Shown piece after piece: positions 1 through 5,965 of a DNA stretch of 7,196 nt. This DNA is from DAIUFH01 sp036844705 (GTDB lineage: Bacteria; Bacillota; Clostridia; Tissierellales; Tissierellaceae), in the NCBI GenBank assembly GCA_036844705.1, contig DAIUFH010000093.1, positions 1 to 7,196 on the forward strand. Direction: 5' to 3'. The translations under genes and the position numbers were made by a program. A model generated the notes under the pieces. The model did no database searches and was not told where the DNA came from. It worked only from the letters and a program-made list of their open reading frames with translations. The first letter of the stretch is position 1, and each line of letters starts with the position of its first letter.

Positions 1-72
1 TTATATGATTTTGTATGTAAGCAAGCTGTATAGTCAACAACTTGCTAAAAATAAAAAATAGGAGGTCTATAA

Positions 73-1275
73 ATGTATAATTTTTTAGAAACTAGGAATC
101 AGAAACAATTCCAGGAAAAACTTCAAAAGAAAATGGAAGAACAAAAAATCGATGCATTGCTGTTGACAACGTCTGAAAACATATCCTATAGTACAGGATA
201 TATTTCCGGTATGTATGGAATGTGGAAATTTGGTACAGATATAGCAGTTGTTCCAGCTGATGGGAAGGTTAGCCTTATTTCTTCGCAATTTGCACAGGAT
301 GGTGCAACATTACAGACAAAAGGAGATGTAGATGTAATTGGGTATCCCGTATGGATATTCATTGAAGATTATTATGATCCAAATGAAAAAGAAAAATCTG
401 TTCAGCCAGATGTAAACTATGTTTTCAAATTAGCCTGCGATGCTATAAAATCCAAAAAGGGAAACGCTGTAGTGGGAGTCGAAAGAAGTTCAATGCCTTA
501 TGATAAGTATTTGTATCTTAGTGAAGTATTCGGTGCTGATAGATTGGTGGATATTTCACAATTTATGATTGAAGTTCGTACTATAAAATTTCCATGGGAA
601 ATAGATGTTTTACGCTATAGTGCACAGGTTGCTCAAAAAATGATGAATATAACTATGCAATACACTGAACCAGGTATGACCGAAGCAGATTTGTTCAAGA
701 TATGGTGGCAAACAGCCTATGAGATTACTGGAGGACATGAAGTTGTTGATGTTTTTCAAGCACATACTCCAGGACCTGATTTTTGGGCAACTCAAATGCC
801 AAGAGAACGTCAATTGGAAAATGGTGATATTGTACGATTAGATGGCGGAGTTAATATATATGGTTATGTTTCAGATTTGGGACGTGTATACGCTGTAGGA
901 GATCATGTTGCACCAGAAAAGCAAGCGATTTTTGATACGCTACTGGCTGCCCGGGATGCCGGTATAAGCAAGTTTGTTCCTGGCAATAAACTTTCTGATG
1001 TTTTTCATGAAACAATGAAGGTATGCAAACAAGGTGCTTTACCTCATTTTGTACGTGGGCATGTTGGGCATACCATAGGTCTTGGACCAGGCGAAGAATA
1101 TCCTATGCTCAATCCTGACAACAATATGATATTTGAACCGGGTATGGTATTTTGTTTTGAAACACCATATTATAGTTCTAAATATGGCAGCTATAATTTA
1201 GAGGATACTTTAGTTATTACGGAGAATGGCCATGAATTATTTACACATACAAACAGATCTCTTTTTATTAAATAG
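73..1275 (+). CDS. M24 family metallopeptidase (Xaa-Pro aminopeptidase/dipeptidase-like)
   Basis: Predicted cytosolic peptidase of the M24 'pita-bread' family, which usually cleaves X-Pro bonds in short peptides using two divalent metals. The 400-residue protein has the usual two parts: a creatinase-like N-terminal domain (about residues 14-165) and the catalytic domain (about 175-390). All five expected metal ligands are visible: D257 (RLDGG), D268 (VSDLGR), H333 (GHVGHTIGLG), E363 (CFETPYY) and E377 (NLEDT). This favours a working metallopeptidase over a metal-free creatinase. The R-T-I-K-x-x-x-E-I stretch at 169-177 is the normal domain junction. The start is supported by AGGAGGT at 60-66, six bases before the ATG. 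No signal peptide is seen. The PatB-like gene follows after a short gap with no terminator, so they are probably co-transcribed. Exact substrate is unknown; X-Pro dipeptidase and aminopeptidase cannot be separated from sequence alone. Confidence 0.93.
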   Translation: MYNFLETRNQKQFQEKLQKKMEEQKIDALLLTTSENISYSTGYISGMYGMWKFGTDIAVVPADGKVSLISSQFAQDGATLQTKGDVDVIGYPVWIFIEDYYDPNEKEKSVQPDVNYVFKLACDAIKSKKGNAVVGVERSSMPYDKYLYLSEVFGADRLVDISQFMIEVRTIKFPWEIDVLRYSAQVAQKMMNITMQYTEPGMTEADLFKIWWQTAYEITGGHEVVDVFQAHTPGPDFWATQMPRERQLENGDIVRLDGGVNIYGYVSDLGRVYAVGDHVAPEKQAIFDTLLAARDAGISKFVPGNKLSDVFHETMKVCKQGALPHFVRGHVGHTIGLGPGEEYPMLNPDNNMIFEPGMVFCFETPYYSSKYGSYNLEDTLVITENGHELFTHTNRSLFIK

Positions 1276-1317
1276 ATATATTTAATATCTTTGCGTAAAG
1301 GAAAGGAATGATTGAAC

Positions 1318-2532
1318 ATGGGGAATAAATATGATTTTGAAAAAGTTATAGATCGAAGTAAAAAAAGTGGTTCATATAGCTCAAAATGGCAAGGTTTTGA
1401 ATCTAGATTTCCTGGCTACGATGTTGAAGGTGCTTTAGGAATGTGGGTAGCGGATATGGATTTTCTTTGTCCTGAAGAAGTGATTGAGGTAGTTAAAGTT
1501 AGGGCAGAGCATGGAATATATGGATATGTATCCAATGATTCGATAGATGCTTTTAAGAATGCAGCCCAAGGATGGTTTCAAAGACGTTATGGTTATGAAG
1601 CAAACACTGATTGGATGATTTTTAACGGAGGAGTAGTACCGGTGATTAACTCAGCTATCCAGGAATTCACTGAACCAGGAGATGGTGTCATTGTACAGCA
1701 TCCTGTATATTATCCCTTTAGTGATGGCGTCATTAACTGTGGCAGGACACTTCGAGTTAATCAATTAATTGAATCAAATGGACATTATTCAATTGATTTT
1801 GAAAATCTTGAAGAGCTGGTAAAAGAACCCTCAACTAAGCTTATCATATTGTCCAATCCTCACAATCCAGTAGGGCGGGTTTGGTCTAGAGACGAACTAA
1901 TGCATGTTTGTGAATTATGTTGTGAGAATGATGTTATTATTTTATCCGATGAGATACATGCGGATTTAATCATGAAAGGACATAAATTTATTTCTGCTGG
2001 AACGTTATCTGATAGTATAAGTGAAAATTTGATTATTACATTTGCTCCAAGTAAAACATTCAATATAGCAGGGTTAGGGGCATCGATTATTGTAGTTCCT
2101 AACAATGACATTAGAAAAAGGCTGGAGAAAAGACTGCTAATGAATCGCTATCCTGCTTCTAATGTATTTGGCCCTATTGCAGGTGAGGCAGCATATAAAT
2201 ATGGTGATCAATATGTTGATGAGGTAGTTAATTATATTGAAGAAAATATTGATTATGCAATCAGATATGCTGATGAGCATTTAGAGGGAGTACGTATTAT
2301 AAAACCTGAGGGAACGTATTTAGTTTGGTTTGATTTCAGGGGAACGGGGTTAAGTTCAAAGGAAATTTACTCATTAATATTGGAAGAGGCAAAGATAGCT
2401 GTTGACATTGGAGAATGGTTTGGTGCAGGTGGAGATGGATTTGCCAGATTTAACTTTGCATGCCCAAGGGCAACAGTAGTTGAGGCCATGGAAAGATTAA
2501 AAACTGCAATAGGTAGTATTCAAGCTATTTAA
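1318..2532 (+). CDS. PatB/MalY-type PLP-dependent C-S lyase or aminotransferase
   Basis: Fold-type I pyridoxal-phosphate enzyme of the MalY/PatB group. Characterised members act as cystathionine beta-lyases/cysteine desulfhydrases (releasing pyruvate, ammonia and a thiol) and sometimes as transaminases. Counting from the ATG at 1318 (404 residues), the family marks appear in order: MWVADMDF near 42-49, SNPHNPVG near 179-186 (Asn183 contacts the cofactor), LSDEIHADL near 209-217 (Asp211 binds the pyridine nitrogen), APSKTFNIAGLG near 243-254 (Schiff-base Lys246), and the substrate-carboxylate Arg377 in ARFNFACPR. Length is normal. Two starts are possible: TTG at 1312 and ATG at 1318. The doubled purine run AAAGGAAAGGA (1297-1307) could serve either, but I prefer the ATG. 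The M24 peptidase gene lies just upstream and a strong hairpin follows, so the pair looks like a two-gene operon for peptide and sulfur amino acid breakdown. Confidence 0.92.
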   Translation: MGNKYDFEKVIDRSKKSGSYSSKWQGFESRFPGYDVEGALGMWVADMDFLCPEEVIEVVKVRAEHGIYGYVSNDSIDAFKNAAQGWFQRRYGYEANTDWMIFNGGVVPVINSAIQEFTEPGDGVIVQHPVYYPFSDGVINCGRTLRVNQLIESNGHYSIDFENLEELVKEPSTKLIILSNPHNPVGRVWSRDELMHVCELCCENDVIILSDEIHADLIMKGHKFISAGTLSDSISENLIITFAPSKTFNIAGLGASIIVVPNNDIRKRLEKRLLMNRYPASNVFGPIAGEAAYKYGDQYVDEVVNYIEENIDYAIRYADEHLEGVRIIKPEGTYLVWFDFRGTGLSSKEIYSLILEEAKIAVDIGEWFGAGGDGFARFNFACPRATVVEAMERLKTAIGSIQAI

Positions 2533-2535
2533 GAA

Positions 2536-2584
2536 TATTAGAAAAGGTAGAGTATAGTAGTACCTCACTCTACCTTTTCTAATA
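2536..2584 (+). terminator. Intrinsic terminator after the PatB-like gene
   Basis: A perfect 18-bp inverted repeat (2536-2553 pairs with 2567-2584) with a 13-base loop starts four bases after the stop codon. The 3' arm contains CCTTTTCT, so the usual T tract is partly inside the stem, and there is no long U run after it. The near symmetry (AGAAAAGG / CCTTTTCT) means it could act on either strand. It separates the peptidase/lyase pair from the DUF401 gene. Confidence 0.8.
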
Positions 2585-2646
2585 AAGCTTTGCATAAGTT
2601 AATAAATCATTGTTAAATCTTCTAAAAATAAATTAGAGGTGAAAAT

Positions 2647-3861
2647 ATGCGAGAACTTGCTGCTGTAATTATTTCATTTTGTTGTGTCCCTTTATTATCC
2701 AAAAGAAATATTCCAATAGGAATTGCTATATGTATTTGTGCAGTTCTTATGTCAATTATTGGAGGATTAGGTATTAATGGATTTTTCGATGTAATTTTGT
2801 CAACAATTACTGATATAAATAAAATTGAGCAATATATTATTGTTGCAGAAATTGGGGTTTTAGGAGTACTTTTAAAAGAATATGATTTTATTGATAAAAT
2901 TATTGACTATTTATCAAAGGTAGTAAACAACAGAAGAATAATATTGATGTTTATTCCCGCACTTGTAGGGTTATTAGTAGTACCTGGGGGTGCAATCATA
3001 TCAGCACCTTTTGTGGATCGAATTGGAGAGGATGCTAAGATTACTAAAACAAATAGAGCTATCATAAATTTAATATATAGACATATTTCCATGCATATTA
3101 TGCCATATTCGACTGGATTGCTAGTTATTGCTCTAATTGTTCCCCAGGTTTCAATCAATAAAGTTATTGGATTGAATTTAATCTTTGTAATTATATATTG
3201 TTTGATAGGTTATTTTTTATATTTGAGAAAGGTTGAAAATGAAAAGTCTGACCTCAAGGAACCATTATTACCAAACTTATTACAATTGATAAAGTATACA
3301 TCACCCATTTATTTTGCGGTTATTTTAAATATTTTGTTCAAAATCCCATTTCATATAGGGTTGTTATCAAATTTTATAATTGTATACCTTTTAAATCCAA
3401 CAAAAAGTTTTTTCAAGGATATAAAAAAAGCCTTTAACTTTAAGATATTATTAACGATAATTGGCGTTTACTTAATACAAGAAAATATGACTAGAATGGA
3501 ATATTTAAACAAAATGCTAGTTCAAGCATTTAGCAATCCTGATACCACAATAATAGGTATCATTGCAACTTCCTTATTTTTTGGGATAACAACTGGATTT
3601 CAACCAGCTGCCTTGGGAGCGATATTACCTATATTAGCAATGCTACCTATGTCTAATAACCGTTTGTTGTTATTTTGCCACTTTGCTTTTGTATGGAGTT
3701 TTATGGGATATTTCTTTTCACCACTACATCTATGTCAACTTTTCACTTGCGAATACCTTGGAGTTTCCACATCAGATTTATATAAAAGTTATTGGAAATT
3801 CCTGCTATTATTGATTGCTGCATTGATGATAGGTTATTTTGTATTAATACCTTTCTTTTAA
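2647..3861 (+). CDS. DUF401 family integral membrane protein (putative permease)
   Basis: A 404-residue, very hydrophobic protein with about ten or more membrane segments, resembling the DUF401 family (archaeal and bacterial membrane proteins of unknown function in the wider ion-transporter-like group). The marks that suggest the family are VVPGGAIISAP (111-121), NRAIINLIYRH (136-146), the re-entrant-looking GFQPAALGAILPIL (317-330) and a C-terminal GYFFSPLHLCQLFTCEYLG (354-372). The paired Pro/Gly-rich motifs in each half resemble the inverted-repeat design of secondary transporters. The start ATG follows AGAGGTGA (2635-2642) with four bases between. It lies behind the terminator of the previous operon, so it should have its own promoter; only weak -35/-10 candidates (TTGCAT 2590, TTAAAT 2613) are visible. 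Substrate is unknown. Location beside a peptidase and a C-S lyase hints at amino acid or organic acid transport, which is inference only. Confidence 0.85.
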   Translation: MRELAAVIISFCCVPLLSKRNIPIGIAICICAVLMSIIGGLGINGFFDVILSTITDINKIEQYIIVAEIGVLGVLLKEYDFIDKIIDYLSKVVNNRRIILMFIPALVGLLVVPGGAIISAPFVDRIGEDAKITKTNRAIINLIYRHISMHIMPYSTGLLVIALIVPQVSINKVIGLNLIFVIIYCLIGYFLYLRKVENEKSDLKEPLLPNLLQLIKYTSPIYFAVILNILFKIPFHIGLLSNFIIVYLLNPTKSFFKDIKKAFNFKILLTIIGVYLIQENMTRMEYLNKMLVQAFSNPDTTIIGIIATSLFFGITTGFQPAALGAILPILAMLPMSNNRLLLFCHFAFVWSFMGYFFSPLHLCQLFTCEYLGVSTSDLYKSYWKFLLLLIAALMIGYFVLIPFF

Positions 3862-3958
3862 CTTGCATTGTTACTATTCGCAGTTAATCACAGCAGATAA
3901 AGAAAAATGATAAAAATACTAAGGAACCATTTGCAGGAGTGACTATAATTCTTAGTGA

Positions 3959-4105
3959 ATGGAAGATAAAAATCCGTTAAGCAGCTTTCATGTCCCTAAA
4001 GATAGACCACTAAGGGAATTGAAAGATGTAGGATTTTTGTCTGGAATGAGCTATAGAATTATTCATCTCCGAAACCGTGAGTGTGTATTTTTTATCATTT
4101 TTTGA
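3959..4105 (+). CDS. Doubtful 48-residue ORF, unrecognised
   Basis: ATG at 3959 opens a frame of 48 codons ending at TGA 4103-4105. The product begins MEDKNPLSS, is charged and mixed in the middle (KDRPLRELKDVGFLSG) and ends in a short hydrophobic run (CVFFIIF). The ATG directly follows an in-frame TGA, and the only Shine-Dalgarno-like GGAG (3936-3939) is about 19 bases away, too far for normal use. The composition is more protein-like than expected for random AT-rich spacer, so it may be the tail of a degraded gene rather than a working one. I recognise no family. Confidence 0.2.
   Translation: MEDKNPLSSFHVPKDRPLRELKDVGFLSGMSYRIIHLRNRECVFFIIF
3968..4038 (+). repeat. Nested inverted repeat / foldback in the spacer
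   Basis: Three nested complementary segments fold this stretch on itself: AAAAATCC (3968-3975) with GGATTTTT (4031-4038), CTTTCA (3985-3990) with TGAAAG (4020-4025), and TCCCT (3993-3997) with AGGGA (4013-4017). They enclose a 15-base loop and are separated by internal loops. The outer 3' arm ends in five Ts, so it could act as a poor terminator for the DUF401 gene or be part of a small structured RNA. It overlaps the doubtful ORF. Confidence 0.4.
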
Positions 4106-4175
4106 TTTTACACAATTTAAAGTTACTGAATAGTAACCTTGCATTTAGTGAAATAAATAAATTTTTAGAAAAGTG

Positions 4176-4204
4176 TTGAAATTCCCAAAGCAAAGTGGTA
4201 TCAT
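4176..4204 (+). promoter_or_regulatory. Sigma-A-type promoter of the lysine leader (extended -10)
   Basis: TTGAAA (4176-4181, five of six matches to the -35 consensus) is followed after exactly 17 bases by TATCAT (4199-4204, five of six matches to the -10 consensus). A TG lies one base before it (4196-4197), making an extended -10. Transcription would start near 4210-4212, about 30 bases before the riboswitch aptamer, which is the right distance and direction for the nhaC-type operon. Confidence 0.75.
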
Positions 4205-4240
4205 AATATCCAACAATTTAAAAGAAATCCTCATCCTTTT

Positions 4241-4423
4241 GGGTGAGGTAGAGGCGCGGTGTCTAAGAGTATCTATATAGAGGTTGGAAGCCTATGAAGT
4301 ATAGAGAAAGGAGCCATCGCCGAAGTTTCAGATATCAAAATCTGAAGCTGGGACTTCATCGAATAGGTGTTGGACTGTCATCACTGTACTAGCTCGGTAC
4401 TTTGATGTTGTGCTATCTCACTA
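4241..4423 (+). promoter_or_regulatory. Lysine riboswitch aptamer (L box)
   Basis: Conserved L-box blocks appear in the right order: GAGGTAGAGGCGCG (4245-4258), AAGAGTA (4265-4271), GAAAGG (4306-4311), CGCCGAAG (4318-4325), AGCTGG (4346-4351), GGACTGTCA (4372-4380) and the closing GCTATCTC (4412-4419). P1 forms between GTGAGGTAG (4243-4251) and CTATCTCAC (4413-4421) with one G-U pair. P2 forms between TCTATA (4272-4277) and TATAGA (4300-4305), P3 between 4325-4332 and 4341-4348, and P5 between CATCA (4379-4383) and TGATG (4403-4407). In known members, bound lysine stabilises P1 and turns off the downstream genes. Here a terminator lies about 50 bases downstream, so control is by premature termination: lysine present, nhaC-type transporter and M20 hydrolase off. 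Confidence 0.95.
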
Positions 4424-4471
4424 TGAGCAAGAAAGGAGAGAGGAATGTCTTTAGCTTAGCTATATGCATAT

Positions 4472-4507
4472 AAGCACCTGACATACCTGTTAGGTGTTTT
4501 TATTTTT
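4472..4507 (+). terminator. Riboswitch-controlled intrinsic terminator
   Basis: The stem pairs 4472-4482 with 4489-4499 (core CACCTGAC / GTTAGGTG, with G-U pairs) around a six-base loop, followed by TTTTTATTTTT (4497-4507). It sits between the aptamer and the transporter gene and is the expression platform. The 5' arm (AGCAC, 4473-4477) can instead pair with GTGCT (4410-4414), which overlaps the 3' strand of P1. That gives a plausible antiterminator when lysine is absent. Confidence 0.88.
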
Positions 4508-4555
4508 GCCTAAAATAAATTCGTTGTCAAAATAATAATGTATGGGGTGAATTAA

Positions 4556-5965
4556 ATGAGAAAAACGCTTAGTGAAACGAAATCATTTATATTACTATTA
4601 GCTTCTGTTTTTGTCGTATTTATAGGAGTGGTTGTAATAAAGGCTAATTCAACAATCGTACTTACTACTGCTGGTGTGGTAGCAATAACTCTATCAATAA
4701 TTTGGGGAATAAAATGGGATGATATCCAAAGTGATTTATTAGAAAATCTTGGGGCAATGCTACAATCTATATTAATACTTCTATCTGTTGGTATGCTTGT
4801 AGGGGCATGGATTCTATCAGGTACTGTTCCTGTTATGGTTTATTATGGATTAAAAGTACTACGTCCTTCAACATTTTTATTTGCAGCGGCATTAATATGT
4901 GCAATAATGTCGGTTATGACAGGTACTTCTTGGGGTACCATTGGCACAGTGGGAGTTGCTCTTATGGGTGTATCTACCGGTCTTGGTGTACCACTTCAAT
5001 ATACTGCAGGTGCTGTAGTTGTAGGTGCAATATTTGGAGATAAATTATCACCTTTATCAGATACTACAGTAATGGCATCAGCTGTATCAAATGTAGATAT
5101 AGTAGATCATATAAAATATATGCTTTATACTACATTACCAGGTTTTATTATATCACTTATCTTATATCTTATAATTGGCTTTAGATATAGTGGTGGCACA
5201 GTTACAGGAGATAACCTTCATTTAATTCTGAATACACTTGAAGAAACATTCAATCTTAATCCAATATTGCTGTTACCACCTATAGTAGTACTGTTACTAA
5301 TATTTATGAGAAAGCCTACACTACCAGTTTTCGCAATAGGAATAACTCTAGGTTGTGTATTAGCATTCATATTTCAAGGTAGTAATATATTAGAAATTGC
5401 AAATGCATTAAATGGCGGTTATACAAACACTACAGGTGTAGAAATTGTTGATACAATGTTGATACGTGGTGGACTTCAGAGTATGCTTGGTACAGTTGCA
5501 CTTCTAATAGGTGCAGGAGTCTTCGGTTCACCTTTAAGAACTGCAGGTGTTATTCAGGTTCTTATTGATAAGATTACTTCAAAAGTTAAAAATCAAAAGG
5601 GAATACTTGCTTCAATATATCTTTTACATGGAGGATTATTTGCTATTACAGGAAGCTACTATGTTACTTTCGCTGTTCTTGCGCCTATGGTAAGAACCTT
5701 ATATGATAGATTTGGGCTTCATCGTAAGAACTTATCCAGAACCTTAGAAGATTCAGGTACTGCTTTTGCACCTATAGTACCATGGAGTGTAACAGGTGCA
5801 TTTATAGCGACCACACTAGGCGTAGAAACTGTAGAGTATATTCTATATGCACCAATGACATATCTAGGCATAATCTTTGGATTACTATATAGTATATCAG
5901 GATTTAAAATTGCAAAAAGTGATGCTTCAGTCACAAATGTCAAATTAAAAGGAGTAAATGCTTAA
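4556..5965 (+). CDS. lysW: NhaC-superfamily transporter, probable lysine transporter (LysW type)
   Basis: A 469-residue inner-membrane protein of the NhaC Na+/H+ antiporter superfamily, with about eleven or more membrane segments. Family marks are TGTSWGTIGTVGVALMG (122-138), GAIFGDKLSPLSDTTVMASA (157-176) and the C-terminal LEDSGTAFAPIVPWSVTGAF (397-416). The first two contain the polar and acidic residues expected in the ion/substrate path. Comparative work on L-box regulons assigned riboswitch-controlled NhaC-like proteins as candidate lysine transporters (LysW). The lysine riboswitch directly upstream supports that role here; without it the call would be a generic Na+/H+ antiporter. The start ATG follows GGGGTGA (4544-4550) with five bases between. 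The stop overlaps the start of the M20 gene. Whether the substrate is free lysine, an acyl-lysine or a lysine peptide cannot be read from the sequence. Confidence 0.88.
   Translation: MRKTLSETKSFILLLASVFVVFIGVVVIKANSTIVLTTAGVVAITLSIIWGIKWDDIQSDLLENLGAMLQSILILLSVGMLVGAWILSGTVPVMVYYGLKVLRPSTFLFAAALICAIMSVMTGTSWGTIGTVGVALMGVSTGLGVPLQYTAGAVVVGAIFGDKLSPLSDTTVMASAVSNVDIVDHIKYMLYTTLPGFIISLILYLIIGFRYSGGTVTGDNLHLILNTLEETFNLNPILLLPPIVVLLLIFMRKPTLPVFAIGITLGCVLAFIFQGSNILEIANALNGGYTNTTGVEIVDTMLIRGGLQSMLGTVALLIGAGVFGSPLRTAGVIQVLIDKITSKVKNQKGILASIYLLHGGLFAITGSYYVTFAVLAPMVRTLYDRFGLHRKNLSRTLEDSGTAFAPIVPWSVTGAFIATTLGVETVEYILYAPMTYLGIIFGLLYSISGFKIAKSDASVTNVKLKGVNA

Larger units (their letters stand above)
3862..4175. 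other. Gene-poor spacer between the DUF401 gene and the lysine leader
   Basis: About 310 bases without a convincing gene. It contains a weak 48-codon ORF (3959-4105) and a nested foldback (3968-4038), both listed separately. It also holds a short 6-bp hairpin at 4122-4137 (GTTACT / AGTAAC, loop GAAT) just upstream of the promoter. One other stretch open in a different frame (about 3886-3978) has no start codon. Together with the 48-codon ORF it could be the decayed remnant of a gene, but no family is recognisable. No clear T-tailed terminator for the DUF401 gene is visible, so read-through towards the riboswitch leader is possible. Confidence 0.6.

Noticed and set aside
29..34. TATAGT as a -10 box for the M24 gene.
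   Set aside because: No acceptable -35 element at the right distance; the true promoter may lie upstream of the window.
20..46. Inverted repeat AGCAAG / CTTGCT upstream of the first gene, considered as a terminator or operator.
   Set aside because: Only six base pairs with a 15-base loop, followed by As rather than Ts on the + strand; no support for a function.
1312..1317. TTG at 1312 as the start of the PatB-like gene.
   Set aside because: The ATG two codons later has adequate Shine-Dalgarno spacing and is a stronger start codon; TTG remains possible.
4291..4367. CCTAT (4291-4295) and ATAGG (4363-4367) in the aptamer are complementary and looked like the kissing-loop contact.
   Set aside because: The known loop contact in lysine riboswitches is between L2 and L3, whereas 4363-4367 lies in the P4 hairpin. 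Five complementary bases can arise by chance.
4807..5043. A cysteine- and tyrosine-rich open frame inside the transporter gene, same strand.
   Set aside because: It overlaps a well-conserved part of the NhaC-type protein in another frame, has no ribosome binding site, and its odd composition follows from the transporter's codons.
4556..5965. Annotating the transporter as a plain Na+/H+ antiporter for pH or sodium homeostasis.
   Set aside because: The lysine riboswitch directly upstream makes a lysine-related substrate more likely, although the ion-coupling mechanism may be the same.
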